A DNA stretch of 64,000 nt from WTGA01 sp965214055 (GTDB lineage Bacteria > Pseudomonadota > Gammaproteobacteria > Arenicellales > Poriferihabitantaceae): positions 1 to 64,000 of the forward strand of contig OZ243931.1 of NCBI GenBank assembly GCA_965214055.1, in the 5' to 3' direction. Shown here piece by piece: positions 18,830-28,881 of the stretch. Numbering within the stretch: the first letter of the stretch is position 1; the number at the start of each line of letters is the position of its first letter. Made by a program: the position numbers and the translations under genes. The notes under the pieces are model-generated. The model searched no databases. It was not told where the DNA came from and saw only the letters and a program-made list of their open reading frames with translations.

Positions 18830-19069
18830 TTACTGGTTTTTGTGGGAACCATCGCACAAGGGCTGGTTTCCGGTGGCCTTACACCCGCAGAAAAATACCC
18901 GACCGGTTTTTCCGGCGGTATACTTCATCGGACTGAAAACCGACCCTTTATGGGAGCCATCGCAAAAAGGCTGGTTCCCGCTCTTGCCGCAGGCACACCA
19001 GAAATAGGATTCCCCCTCTTCCACCTCAACCACAAAAGGGCGGTCAGCCGCCCGGACTGGATTGCTCAT
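18830..19069 (-). CDS. Small protein with two CDGSH iron-sulfur motifs
   Basis: A 79-residue protein with two complete CDGSH-type [2Fe-2S] sites, CACGKSGNQPFCDGSH and FCGCKATGNQPLCDGSH, each giving the three-Cys, one-His ligation of the mitoNEET/Miner2 class. Tandem-site bacterial versions are soluble redox or cluster-carrier proteins. Its ATG overlaps the stop of gabT by four bases (ATGA), so it is translationally coupled to the aminotransferase, suggesting a redox or cluster supply role linked to that pathway. Function beyond Fe-S binding is unknown. Confidence 0.88.
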   Translation of the reverse strand: MSNPVRAADRPFVVEVEEGESYFWCACGKSGNQPFCDGSHKGSVFSPMKYTAGKTGRVFFCGCKATGNQPLCDGSHKNQ

Positions 19070-20433
19070 CTTGATACCTCATTCAACTCGTTCATATCCC
19101 GTGACTGGTCACCCACCAGCTCCGCAAAGCAGGTTTCCAGGATGTTCAGGCTCTGGCGCAATTGCACATCCGGGACCGTGAGCGGGACCAGGATGCGCAC
19201 CACGTTTCCGTAGGTGCCGCAACTCAACAGAATCAACCCCTTCTCCCGGGCCGTAGCCAGGATTTTGCCGGTGAGCTCCGCATCCGGCCGGGTATGGTTT
19301 TCATCCTGAAACAGTTCCACGGCGACCATGGCACCGAGCCCCCGAACTTCTCCGATGCACGGATAACGATGGGCCAATGCATTCAGTCTTTCCGTGATGA
19401 TCTGCCCGACTTCCCGTGAACGCTCCACCAGATTTTCCTCTTCAAACACTTCCATGACGGCCAGGGCGGCCGCGCAGGCAATGGGACTTCCGGCATAGGT
19501 GCCCCCCAACCCTCCGGGTGGGATGGCATCCATGATGTCCGCACGCCCGGTAATCCCGGACAACGGGAACCCTCCCGCAATGGACTTGGCAAAGGCCGTG
19601 ATATCGGCGGCCACCCCCATTTGCTCCATGGCAAAGAAGGTGCCGGTACGGCCGGCCCCTGTCTGCACCTCGTCGGCAATGAGCACGATGCCGTGCCGAT
19701 CACAGAGATTCCGCAATTGCTGCATGAAAGACGGCGATGCAATGTAGAATCCACCTTCTCCCTGCACCGGCTCGAGCAAAATAGCGGCAATGTCTGAAGG
19801 TTCGGCATCGTTCTTGAATATCCGCTCAATGGAATCCATGCCGTCCTCCTCACTGATCCCGTGGATAGCGCAGGGATATTCGGCCCGATATACTGCGCCG
19901 GGCATCAATCCCATTCCAACGCTATAAGGCGCAACTTTTCCGGTCAGTGCCAGGGTTGCCATGGTCCTGCCATGATACCCGGAGGTAAATGCGATTACCC
20001 CTGCCCTCTTTGTGTAGGCCCGGGCGGCCTTGACCGCATTTTCCACGGCTTCCGAGCCCGACGTGAACAGTGCACTTTTTTTCCTGAAATCCCCCGGAAC
20101 CAGTGCATTCAGTCTTTCGCAGACCTCGACATACCCTTCATAACCCAGAACCATGAAACAGGTATGTGAAAACGCATCAAGCTGGACAGACACCGCCTCT
20201 TTGACCTTCGGGTGCAGATGCCCCGTATTGAGCACAGCGATCCCCCCGGAAAAATCCGTATATTCCCGGCCTTCAACATCCCACACGGTGGCGTTTTCTG
20301 CCCGGTCCACGAAAACCGGATGGATGGCGCCCACTCCACGGGCCACGGCGTCATGGCGCCGTTCCATCATTTCCGAATTGGTCTGGCCGCTGTCTGCCAG
20401 GGGGTAGTTGATTTTCTGTGCCGTATTTTTCAT
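19066..20433 (-). CDS. gabT: 4-aminobutyrate aminotransferase (class III, PLP)
   Basis: Transfers the amino group of GABA (or a similar omega-amino acid) to 2-oxoglutarate, giving succinate semialdehyde. The 455-residue protein carries the class III features: SGSEAVENAVKAAR phosphate-binding helix, SGYHGRTMATLALTG, the Asp of IADEVQTGAGRTG, and the PLP lysine in AFAKSIAGGFP. The overall pattern is closest to GabT/PuuE. Start ATG 20433 has a purine-rich GAGTGGAA upstream. It could handle 4-aminobutyrate arising from agmatine or guanidinobutyrate via the neighbouring ureohydrolase, but no succinate semialdehyde dehydrogenase is in the window. A CDGSH gene is coupled downstream. Confidence 0.85.
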   Translation of the reverse strand: MKNTAQKINYPLADSGQTNSEMMERRHDAVARGVGAIHPVFVDRAENATVWDVEGREYTDFSGGIAVLNTGHLHPKVKEAVSVQLDAFSHTCFMVLGYEGYVEVCERLNALVPGDFRKKSALFTSGSEAVENAVKAARAYTKRAGVIAFTSGYHGRTMATLALTGKVAPYSVGMGLMPGAVYRAEYPCAIHGISEEDGMDSIERIFKNDAEPSDIAAILLEPVQGEGGFYIASPSFMQQLRNLCDRHGIVLIADEVQTGAGRTGTFFAMEQMGVAADITAFAKSIAGGFPLSGITGRADIMDAIPPGGLGGTYAGSPIACAAALAVMEVFEEENLVERSREVGQIITERLNALAHRYPCIGEVRGLGAMVAVELFQDENHTRPDAELTGKILATAREKGLILLSCGTYGNVVRILVPLTVPDVQLRQSLNILETCFAELVGDQSRDMNELNEVSR

Positions 20434-21096
20434 GACAATTCCACTCTTTAAATTCTCGTATAGTGTCCGTAATGTTATCCCTCGTTGCGGATAATATCCA
20501 TACCCATCTTTGCCTTCCCCGTCTGGATGTCCCGGTTGATAGTCGGTTTTTCAATCACAGCATGATGCGGTATCTTCGAACCGGCAGTTCTGCTGGCACA
20601 AGCATACGGTACAGTCAACAGAAATTGTGTTGGTCCAACAGCGTAATCTGACGTAACAGGGGCCACTACCCCGGAAAGTTGCCCCGATTACCATGGAAAC
20701 GGAAAGTAGCATGGGTGAAAACCGGTACACGATCACTGCTGTGGAGGAATCCCTTGACGGAGTTGATCTTGCCACCATCGATACCGGATTCCGTTTCGGT
20801 GAGACTGTCCAGCCAGCCCGGAAACCGGATTGACTCAGCGGCTCGTCATTGAAACCCGCACCGATGGTCCGTTCGGTATAACGACGATCGTCTGATGGAG
20901 TTCCTGCTTGTCCAGCCTGTCCAGTGCGATAAACATCAGTGCTCTGCGAAACCCGACTTTCATCTCTGGAATCAAGAACCGATCAAGAAATCTCTGCGCA
21001 TGTGCCCGGGACGGGACATCCCATTATTTCAACTCCGTTTTTGGATTGGAGCTGAGAAACACAGGGATGACAAGACATTTTCCGGGCAGCCTTCCG
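20434..21096. other. Intergenic stretch, possibly with a regulator remnant
   Basis: About 660 bases with no gene I can support. On the plus strand at 20693-20833 a 46-codon frame reads RYTITAVEESLDGVDLA, which recalls the first lines of IclR-family regulators, but it stops at once and no continuation is clear in other frames. The gabT promoter should lie near 20440-20500. Confidence 0.35.
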
Positions 21097-24000
21097 TTAC
21101 TGATTGACAACCAGCAATAACTCCGGCTCCCTGAATTGAACGAACAGGTCCTTTCTGGCTTCTTGAAATTTTTCAATGTTTGCCATTTTTATATGCCCAA
21201 ACCCTTTCACCATTTCCGGCAGGCCTGCGATGGCAATCGCAGTGGGGTAGTTCTTTTCATTCAGCGCTGCAACAATACTTCCGATATCGTCTTCATATTC
21301 CCGGATCAGCTGACGCTCCAGCCTTCTCTCGGGGGTTCTCCCGAAAAGGTCCAACGCGGTCCCCCGCAGAAACCTGAGCCTCGAAAGGGCCTTGAAAACC
21401 TGCAAGGTGGCCCCCGGAAACCGACGTTTCTGCAAATGTCCGGTCAACGGATCTTTTTTCGACAGTCCAGGGGGTGCCAGATGAAAACTGATCTTGAATT
21501 CCCCTGTAAACTGGTTTTTCAGGTTCGCCAGAAACTCTCCGTCAGAATACAGCCGGGCAATTTCATATTCATCCTTGTAGGCCATCAGCTTGAAATGATT
21601 CCGGGCAACGGCTTCGGCAAGAGGACCCGCCGGATTGCCGTTCAATTCACTTTCAGCCTGCCGGACCGCGTCGACCAGCTTTCGGTAACGGTCCGCGTAT
21701 GCCTGATTCTGGTATTTCACCAAAAAGTCATACCGCCACCGGATGATGTCATCAAGTTCACACAATGCTTCATGAACCGGTGTGGGACCCCTCGCATGAA
21801 GTTCCACGACGGGCCGGTCCACCGCAGCCCGGCGTCCCCACAGGAAGGCCTGCTGGTTGAACTCCACCGCAACACCGTTGAGTTCAATGGCCCGGTTGAC
21901 CGATTCCGCATCAACGGGAATCATCCCCTTCTGATAGGCGTACCCCAGCAGAAACAGGTTGCTGCCGATGGAGTCCCCGAGCAGGTTCCGGGCGACCCGG
22001 GTCGCATTCACGAAATGCGCCTTCCCCTCCCCGGTTTCCTCCGCAATGAGTGAGCACATTTGTGCTCCGGGAAATTCATACCGATCGTTGTGAATGAAGT
22101 CTGCGGTGGGATTCTCATAGGTATTGATCACTGAATACGAGCGCTTGGGGTCCAGCCTGGACAGCGCCTCGGGCATCGCCGATACCACCAGATCGCACCC
22201 CAGCAACAAATCGGCACCGCCATCGGAAATGCGCATGGCGTGGATATCCGGTTGCCTGCCGGCGATGCGCACATGGCTGACCACAGCACCGAATTTCTGC
22301 GCCAGTCCGGTCTGGTTCAGGGTGGAACAACCTTTGCCTTCAAGGTGTGCGGCCATGGCCAACAGGGACCCGACAGTCAGAACACCGGTCCCGCCGATGC
22401 CGGTGACCAGCACATTCCAGGGCCGGTCCAATTCCGGCATCGGCGGATCGTCGAGCCGGATGTCCACCGGGCTGTTTTCCCCCGCATCCTGATGGCTGCC
22501 GGATGGCAGCTCCGCCCCTTCCACCGTCACAAAGCTCGGGCAAAAACCATCCAGGCAGCTGAAGTCCTGGTTGCAGGCACTCTGGTCAATTTGACGCTTG
22601 GTGCCAAGCTCGGTTTTTTTTGGCAACACCGAGAGACAATTCGATGCAGTACTGCAATCGCCGCAGCCTTCGCAGACCTCAGGGTTGATGAAGACCCGCA
22701 CCGGGCTCTGGGGCATCAGCCCCCGTTTCCGTCGTCTGCGCTTCTCCGACGCGCATCGCTGGTCGTAGACAATGATGCTGGTTCCTTTTATTTCCCGCAT
22801 TTCCCGCTGCAGCCGGTCAAATTCACGACGGTCATGCACCGTAATGCCGGCACACCCCCTGAGTTGGAGCCGGGCACTTTTGCTGTCTTCCGCCACCACC
22901 GCCAGACGCTGTACCCCTTCTGCCTGCAATTGGGCGACGAGCTCCGGCAGGGTCAGGGAGCCGTCCACCGGCTGCCCCCCCGTCATGGCCACGGCATCAT
23001 TGAACAGTATTTTGTAGGTGATATTGACCCCCGATGCGATGGCCGCACGAATCGCCAGTATTCCACTGTGAAAATAGGTGCCATCGCCGATATTCTGGAA
23101 AACATGGTCAGTGCCGGAGAAGGGAGAGATTCCGATCCATGAAGCCCCTTCGCCCCCCATGTGCGTGAAGGTTTCGGTATTCCGGTCCATCCACTTGACC
23201 ATGTAGTGGCACCCGATTCCAGCCATGCCAACACTGCCATCGGGAATGCGGGTAGAAGTATTGTGGGGGCAGCCTGAACAGAAATACGGGGTCCGGGCAA
23301 GCGTCTGCTGTGGTCGTGCCAACCGCCTTTCTCTGGCATCCAGAAACTCAAGCCGTTCGCGAATACTGCTACTTTCATGGAAACGGGCAATCCGGCTGCC
23401 GATGGCCCGGGCGACGATGGCCGGGGTCAGCTCCCCCAGATTGGTAACCAGGCCATTGCCGCATTCGTCAAATTCACCCACAACCCGGGGGCGTTCCGCC
23501 GCGGGCCGGTCGTACAGCTGCCCGGTGATCTGGTTTTCCAGAATACTTCGTTTTTCCTCGACAACCAGAATCTCATCCAGTCCCCTGGCAAACCGGCGCA
23601 TCGAAACGGGCTCCAGCGGCCAGCTCATCCCCACCTTGAATATTCGAAGACCAATCTCTTTCGCTTCCCGGGTGCCGATCCCGAGGTTATCCAGTGCCTC
23701 CATCACATCCAGGTAGGTCTTTCCGGTTGTGACGATTCCCAGACGCGGGTTGGGAGAATTCAGCACGATCCGGTTGAGGTGATTGGCATGGGCAAATGCC
23801 CGGGCCGCATAAATCCGGTACTTGTGCAACAGCCACTCCTGCTCCAGTGGAGTGGTGGGCCATTGGGCATTGAGACCACATTCGGGTTCTTCAAAATCCT
23901 CAGGGAGGGTGATCTGCACACGATTCGGGTCGATATCCGCCGAGATCGCCGAATCCATATTTTCGGTGATGGCCTTGAGGCCGACCCAGCAGCCACTGTA

Positions 24001-24591
24001 GCGGGACAGTGCCCATCCGACAATCCCGTAATCCAGGACCTCCTGCACATTGGCGGGATTCAGTACCGGCACGGCGGCTCCGATCAACATGTGCTCACTC
24101 TGGTGCGCAGTGGTGGAGGATTTGCAGGCATGGTCATCTCCGGCAACCGCCAGGACGCCGCCGAACCGGGTGGTCCCGAAGGCATTGGCATGCTTGATGA
24201 CATCCATGCTGCGATCGACGCCTGGACCCTTTCCGTACCACATAGAGAAGACCCCGTCATAGAGGGGGGCGGGCATCAGGTGGGTCTGCTGGGTTCCCCA
24301 TACCGCCGTCGCCGCAAGGTCCTCGTTGACCCCGGGCTGAAAAACAATCCTGTGCCGGTCAAGCCATGTTTTTGCCTTCCACATTGACTGATCCACGGTA
24401 CCCACCGGAGAACCCCGGTATCCAGACACGAACCCTGCGGTGTTGAGGCCTGCCTCCAAATCCCTTTGGTGCTGCAGGATAGGCAGCCGGACCAGTGCTT
24501 CAATCCCCGTGAGATAAGCCCTGGCGACCTCCAGCTCATATTTGTCATCAAGAGAAATACTGTTCAACAATTGCGGTTCCCTGTGGTCCAT
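21097..24591 (-). CDS. Indolepyruvate:ferredoxin oxidoreductase (fused, long form)
   Basis: Large thiamine-diphosphate 2-oxoacid oxidoreductase that oxidatively decarboxylates aryl pyruvates (and possibly branched 2-oxoacids) to acyl-CoA. The 1164-residue chain joins the alpha-type part (N-terminus with GFVSGYRGSPVG), a TPP-binding C-terminal region (FCSGCPHNTSTRIPDGS), a ferredoxin-type cluster (CEGCGDCSTASNC, plus nearby cysteines) and the gamma-type domain (VTGIGGTGVLTVG). Such single-chain forms of about 1150-1200 residues are common in proteobacteria. I choose ATG 24591, which gives the standard MDHREP...SLDDKYELE start; the frame extends to 24807 without family similarity. It is divergent from the MocR-type regulator. 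Confidence 0.9.
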   Translation of the reverse strand: MDHREPQLLNSISLDDKYELEVARAYLTGIEALVRLPILQHQRDLEAGLNTAGFVSGYRGSPVGTVDQSMWKAKTWLDRHRIVFQPGVNEDLAATAVWGTQQTHLMPAPLYDGVFSMWYGKGPGVDRSMDVIKHANAFGTTRFGGVLAVAGDDHACKSSTTAHQSEHMLIGAAVPVLNPANVQEVLDYGIVGWALSRYSGCWVGLKAITENMDSAISADIDPNRVQITLPEDFEEPECGLNAQWPTTPLEQEWLLHKYRIYAARAFAHANHLNRIVLNSPNPRLGIVTTGKTYLDVMEALDNLGIGTREAKEIGLRIFKVGMSWPLEPVSMRRFARGLDEILVVEEKRSILENQITGQLYDRPAAERPRVVGEFDECGNGLVTNLGELTPAIVARAIGSRIARFHESSSIRERLEFLDARERRLARPQQTLARTPYFCSGCPHNTSTRIPDGSVGMAGIGCHYMVKWMDRNTETFTHMGGEGASWIGISPFSGTDHVFQNIGDGTYFHSGILAIRAAIASGVNITYKILFNDAVAMTGGQPVDGSLTLPELVAQLQAEGVQRLAVVAEDSKSARLQLRGCAGITVHDRREFDRLQREMREIKGTSIIVYDQRCASEKRRRRKRGLMPQSPVRVFINPEVCEGCGDCSTASNCLSVLPKKTELGTKRQIDQSACNQDFSCLDGFCPSFVTVEGAELPSGSHQDAGENSPVDIRLDDPPMPELDRPWNVLVTGIGGTGVLTVGSLLAMAAHLEGKGCSTLNQTGLAQKFGAVVSHVRIAGRQPDIHAMRISDGGADLLLGCDLVVSAMPEALSRLDPKRSYSVINTYENPTADFIHNDRYEFPGAQMCSLIAEETGEGKAHFVNATRVARNLLGDSIGSNLFLLGYAYQKGMIPVDAESVNRAIELNGVAVEFNQQAFLWGRRAAVDRPVVELHARGPTPVHEALCELDDIIRWRYDFLVKYQNQAYADRYRKLVDAVRQAESELNGNPAGPLAEAVARNHFKLMAYKDEYEIARLYSDGEFLANLKNQFTGEFKISFHLAPPGLSKKDPLTGHLQKRRFPGATLQVFKALSRLRFLRGTALDLFGRTPERRLERQLIREYEDDIGSIVAALNEKNYPTAIAIAGLPEMVKGFGHIKMANIEKFQEARKDLFVQFREPELLLVVNQ

Positions 24592-24820
24592 ACATTCGGA
24601 TATTGCCGGCCACTCACCCCGGAGCCCCCCTGTGTCGAAGCGGGGTGGAACGAAAGCCGGGGACGGTGGTTTGCCATGCGTCAAATTATAGCGTACCGGA
24701 TGCAGGATGGAGAAACCCACGAAGGAGTTACCGGGAGCCGGTATTTTCTCCCCGCACAATGCACAGGAATTACCGGTTTTGCCGCGTGGTTTTTCCATGG
24801 GTTTCATGATTTAATCCAGA

Positions 24821-26326
24821 TTGGGGAAGACAAACAACAAAAGCCTATTCAATTTGGTGTATCGTCCGAAAGTGACCGAGTATCTTTTCCAGCTTCCGAC
24901 GCACCAAAGGGGAACCCTTCAGTCCCGCATTCAGGAAATGATCGTGTCATCCATCCTGGAAGGCCGTCTGGCACCGGATTCCCCGCTTCCCTCCAGCAGA
25001 AAACTTTCCAGGCAACTTTCCGTCGCCCGCAATACCGTGGTCAACGCCTACCAGAATCTGGTTGCCGAGGGGTTTCTCATTGCCCGGGAACGTAGCGGAT
25101 TTTATGTCAATGAAGATATTCTGAAAGGTTGGGCAAACCGACCGAAACGGGCCAGGCCGTTTCAACACAAGGTGACATGGCACAACCGGCTGGTTATCCA
25201 GCCCGACGGATTGCGCCAAAACAGCAAGCCCGCCAACTGGCATCAGTATCCCTACCCCTTCATCTGTGGTCAGTATGACCGCGCACTGTTTCCCATCGCT
25301 GACTGGCGGGAATGCGCCCGGGAAGCCGTTGCCGTCCAGGCAATCCATGACTGGGCACCGGACCGGACCGACCGGGACAACCCGGAACTGGTGGAGCAGA
25401 TTCACAAAAAGATTTTGCCGCGCAGGGGGGTATGGGTCGAAGAAGATGAAATACTGATTACCGTAGGGGCGCAACTCGGCATCTACATCACCGCCCAGCT
25501 GCTGCTCAATCCGAATAAAAGAGTGGGGTTCGAAACCCCGGGCTATGTCGATGCAGAAAATACATTCTCCGTATTTACGCCGGACCTGGCTCCTTTGGAA
25601 GTTGACCGCCATGGACTGGTCCCGGACGAAAGATTCGCCCGCTGCGACTGCGTATACACCACGCCCAGTCATCACTATCCCACCACAGTGACCATGCCAA
25701 GGGAACGCAGAATCGAACTCCTTGAACAAGCGCACAGGCATGACGTCATCATCGTTGAGGATGACTACGAATCGGAATTCAACTATGTGGGGGAACCCAC
25801 CCCTGCCCTGAAAAGCCTGGATGACCATGGCCGGGTAATTTATATCGGCAGTTTATCGAAGACACTGGCCCCGGGTATTCGACTGGGTTACCTGGCTGCC
25901 CCGAAAGAATTCATCCGGCAGGCCCGGGCGTTGCGCAGACTGATCATCCGCCATCCTCCCAGCAACAACCAGTTCATTGTTTCCCAGTTTCTGAAGAAAG
26001 GGTACCACGATGCCCTGATCACCCGTCTGAGCCACGCCCTGCATGCGCGGTGGATCCTCCTGGGAGACCTGCTGGAAACCCACTTCAGGGACCACAGCCA
26101 GCGGCCCACGTTCGGGGGGTCGGCATTCTGGGTCAAGGGTCCCGAGGGTCTGAACACCAGCGACCTCGCCGTCCAGGCCGCCAAAGCGGGAGTATTGTTT
26201 GAACCTGGAGAAGTCTTTTTTCATGGGACGGACCGTCCCAGAAATTTTTTCCGGATGGGGTTTTCCTCCATCGCCACGGACAAAATCCAGCCCGGTATCG
26301 AAAAGCTGATCCAGGTGCTGGGATAG
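24821..26326 (+). CDS. MocR/PdxR-type transcriptional regulator (GntR HTH plus aminotransferase-like domain)
   Basis: About 500 residues: a GntR-type winged helix near residues 30-100 (PLPSSRKLSRQLSVARNTV) fused to a fold-type I aminotransferase-like effector domain with a PLP lysine in YIGSLSKTLAPGIRLGYL and the Asp/Tyr motif VEDDYESEF. MocR regulators sense PLP or an amino compound and often control vitamin B6, GABA, taurine or ectoine genes. The first codon in frame is TTG 24821; a GTG at 24857 is an alternative and neither has a clear ribosome-binding site. It diverges from the indolepyruvate oxidoreductase gene, its likeliest target; a second candidate is gabT. Confidence 0.85.
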   Translation: MGKTNNKSLFNLVYRPKVTEYLFQLPTHQRGTLQSRIQEMIVSSILEGRLAPDSPLPSSRKLSRQLSVARNTVVNAYQNLVAEGFLIARERSGFYVNEDILKGWANRPKRARPFQHKVTWHNRLVIQPDGLRQNSKPANWHQYPYPFICGQYDRALFPIADWRECAREAVAVQAIHDWAPDRTDRDNPELVEQIHKKILPRRGVWVEEDEILITVGAQLGIYITAQLLLNPNKRVGFETPGYVDAENTFSVFTPDLAPLEVDRHGLVPDERFARCDCVYTTPSHHYPTTVTMPRERRIELLEQAHRHDVIIVEDDYESEFNYVGEPTPALKSLDDHGRVIYIGSLSKTLAPGIRLGYLAAPKEFIRQARALRRLIIRHPPSNNQFIVSQFLKKGYHDALITRLSHALHARWILLGDLLETHFRDHSQRPTFGGSAFWVKGPEGLNTSDLAVQAAKAGVLFEPGEVFFHGTDRPRNFFRMGFSSIATDKIQPGIEKLIQVLG

Positions 26327-26394
26327 ACGGCCAGCGGTTTCGGACTTCCCGGCCGACTGGAGGTGAGGCGGGTCAGGATAGGCCGGACAATGGT

Positions 26395-27108
26395 CTACCG
26401 AATTTCGGTTTTGTAGGAAAACTTGTCCAGGCGACCACGGGTTACCCGGTATTCGATCACCCGGTCATGGACCGTATGGGTTGTCCTCAACAGGACCACG
26501 ATGGGGTCCCCGGGATTGATTTCGAGTCGCTTGGCCGTCTCCCGGTCCGCAATATCCGCAGTCAGTGTTTCCTCTGCACGGACGATATGCACCCCGAATC
26601 GTTCCTCTATCAGGGCATAAAACAAATCCGGGATGTGCAATTCCGTATCCTCCAGGCCAGCAACGACATCTGCCAGCCACCAGCACTTTTCCACCAGTAC
26701 CGGCTGGTCATCATCGTCCAGACCTAGTCTTTCTATGTATACAAGGGGGGTCCCGATGGAGACCTGCAGGGACTTGCAAAGATCGGCCGTTGCCAGAACA
26801 CGCTCTCTTTTTGGGGTCACCTTGCGAATTCTCGCCGGTTCCCCCGACCCCGTCCCATAGGAAAAGTATCGAAACAGGCTGTTGTTGAAATCAATTCTGG
26901 AAACATAGGTCCCCTTTCCCTGGTGGCGGTAAAGCAGTTTCTCCTGTGCCAGCAGGTCGATGGCCTTGCGGACCGTACCGATACTGACCCCCAGTTTTTC
27001 AGACAGCTGGGATTCTGAAGGGATCAGGTCTCCGGGAACCCACTTCCCGGTTTCAATATGTCTGCGGATATATTGTTCAACTGTCTGATACAGAAGTTTG
27101 GGTGCCAC
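26395..27108 (-). CDS. GntR/HutC-family transcriptional regulator
   Basis: A 237-residue regulator: N-terminal winged helix (LIPSESQLSEKLGVSIGTVR, recognition helix) and a C-terminal UTRA ligand domain (about 90-235) of the HutC subfamily, which binds small carboxylates or amines. I choose GTG 27108, preceded by GGGGA seven bases upstream, since the frame further upstream has no family similarity. It diverges from the tctABC transporter operon; a perfect 16-bp palindrome between them is the likely operator. By analogy with the sulfoacetate cluster it may be the local repressor responding to the transported acid or its CoA ester. Confidence 0.88.
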   Translation of the reverse strand: MAPKLLYQTVEQYIRRHIETGKWVPGDLIPSESQLSEKLGVSIGTVRKAIDLLAQEKLLYRHQGKGTYVSRIDFNNSLFRYFSYGTGSGEPARIRKVTPKRERVLATADLCKSLQVSIGTPLVYIERLGLDDDDQPVLVEKCWWLADVVAGLEDTELHIPDLFYALIEERFGVHIVRAEETLTADIADRETAKRLEINPGDPIVVLLRTTHTVHDRVIEYRVTRGRLDKFSYKTEIR

Positions 27109-27242
27109 TTTCCTGTCCCCGGATTGGAATTTCGCCCTGATTGACCGTGTTCCGGTCCACACCCCGGGGGGTGGACCATCCCCGCCGGTGATTGCCCCGC
27201 AACAAAGCCATTGCATTCATCAACCGGTTACATTAGGATATG

Positions 27243-27258
27243 ACTCATATATATGAGT
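27243..27258. promoter_or_regulatory. Candidate operator of the GntR regulator
   Basis: A perfect 16-bp palindrome, ACTCATATATATGAGT, lies midway between the divergent GntR gene and tctA (about 110 bases before tctA). HutC-type regulators bind AT-rich palindromes of this size. Confidence 0.5.
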
Positions 27259-27366
27259 GAGAAACACCTGTTTTCAGCGTTTCTGGCCGTTAATTCCTGC
27301 AACAACGCAGTTATGACATGAACGTACCGGCATCAAGTTGTATTTTCAACTGGAAATCACGGGTCA

Positions 27367-28881
27367 ATGGAGTTCTTAACACATTTCGATAAAGTATTCA
27401 CGCTCTATCATATCGGCCTGCTCCTTGGTGGAACGTTTGCCGGACTGATACTGGGGGCATTGCCGGGGCTCAGTCCGACCATGGCAGTCGCCCTGATGAT
27501 CCCCTTCACATTCCACATGGAACCGGCATCCGGCCTCATACTGCTCGGAGCCATGTACACTTCCACCGTCGCCGGCGGCGCCATCAGCGCCATCCTTGTC
27601 AATGTCCCGGGGGCCCCGGCAAATATTGCGACGGCACTGGATGGACACTGTATGGCGAACCAGGGCCGTGCGGCCGAAGCCCTGCACTATTGTTTTATCA
27701 GTTCATTCTTTGGTGGCCTGATTGGTATTTTTGTCCTGATCTTCTTTACCCCACCCCTGGCGGAGCTCGCCCTGCGGTTCGGCCCGGCGGAACTTTTCTG
27801 GATCGCAATCATGGGCATTACCATTATCGGGACCATCGGAAGCAGTTCAGTCGTCAAGGGACTGCTGGCCGGTTTGTTCGGACTGGCGCTGTCCACCGTT
27901 GGCGACAACCCGATGCTCGGGGAAGAGCGGTTCGTTTTTTCAGAACACCTGGAGAGCGGCGTCCACATCGTGGTGGCCCTGATCGGGCTGTTTGCCATCC
28001 CCCAGGTCTTTACACTGTTCGCCAATGCCGCCAGGGACAAAGCCTCCACGATTCACAAACTCGGCCAGTCCAGACTGATTCAATCTGTCCGGTACAATTT
28101 CAGTCGACTCCGGGCCCTTTGCATTGGCTCCCTCATCGGCACGGTTGTCGGCATCATTCCCGGTGCGGGGGGGCAGATTGCCGGTCTTGTGGCCTACGAC
28201 CAGACCAAGAAAACCAGCAAGGATCCGGACAAGTTCGGACAGGGGGAACCCGATGGCATCATTGCCGCGGAATCCGCGAACAACGCCATGGTCGGCCCCT
28301 CCCTGGTCCCGCTGCTGACCCTGAGCATACCGGGCAGCCCCACCGCTGCGGTGTTACTCGGCGGCCTGCTCATTCACGGCCTGTTTCCTGGCCCGGATCT
28401 TTTCAGCATCCATGGTGAAACCACCTGGACATTCATCAACTCACTGATTGTTGCCCAGATCTTCATGGTGATCATTGGCCTTTTTCTGAGTCAGCACAGC
28501 GGCATGATCATGAAAGTGCCCGGGCACTATATGGCCGCGGTCATACTGGTTCTGGCCGTATTCGGCACATACAGCATCCAGTCCAGTTATTCAGATGTAC
28601 TGATTATGATGATTCTGGGTATCTTCATGTACTTCGCGAGTCGATTCGGGTTCGGCCCGGCTCCACTGGTACTGGGGATTATCCTGGGGCCCATTGCGGA
28701 AGATAACTTCCTCCAGGGAAAACTCATCGGTGAAAGCGGCGATGGCATATTCAGCTATTTCACCTCCGGACCCATCAACATCATCCTGATTTCGCTGTGT
28801 ATTGGATCCATCGTCTACAGCGTTTATTCCAGCAGGAAATCGAAACAGCCCACTGAAAGTAAGAACTCCCCATCAACGTGA
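27367..28881 (+). CDS. tctA: Tripartite tricarboxylate transporter, large permease (TctA family)
   Basis: Large membrane subunit (504 residues, about 10-12 hydrophobic segments) of a TTT secondary importer powered by an ion gradient. Family motifs are clear: the N-terminal GLILGALPGLSPTMAVALM and the repeated-half IIPGAGGQIAGLVAYDQ plus EPDGIIAAESANNA. Substrates of TTT systems are organic acids, including sulfonates. The stop overlaps the start of tctB by four bases. Upstream lies the divergent GntR regulator. Confidence 0.93.
   Translation: MEFLTHFDKVFTLYHIGLLLGGTFAGLILGALPGLSPTMAVALMIPFTFHMEPASGLILLGAMYTSTVAGGAISAILVNVPGAPANIATALDGHCMANQGRAAEALHYCFISSFFGGLIGIFVLIFFTPPLAELALRFGPAELFWIAIMGITIIGTIGSSSVVKGLLAGLFGLALSTVGDNPMLGEERFVFSEHLESGVHIVVALIGLFAIPQVFTLFANAARDKASTIHKLGQSRLIQSVRYNFSRLRALCIGSLIGTVVGIIPGAGGQIAGLVAYDQTKKTSKDPDKFGQGEPDGIIAAESANNAMVGPSLVPLLTLSIPGSPTAAVLLGGLLIHGLFPGPDLFSIHGETTWTFINSLIVAQIFMVIIGLFLSQHSGMIMKVPGHYMAAVILVLAVFGTYSIQSSYSDVLIMMILGIFMYFASRFGFGPAPLVLGIILGPIAEDNFLQGKLIGESGDGIFSYFTSGPINIILISLCIGSIVYSVYSSRKSKQPTESKNSPST

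Noticed and set aside
20693..20833. Possible remnant of an IclR-family regulator
   Set aside because: Only about 15 residues resemble the family start; no continuation found in any frame.
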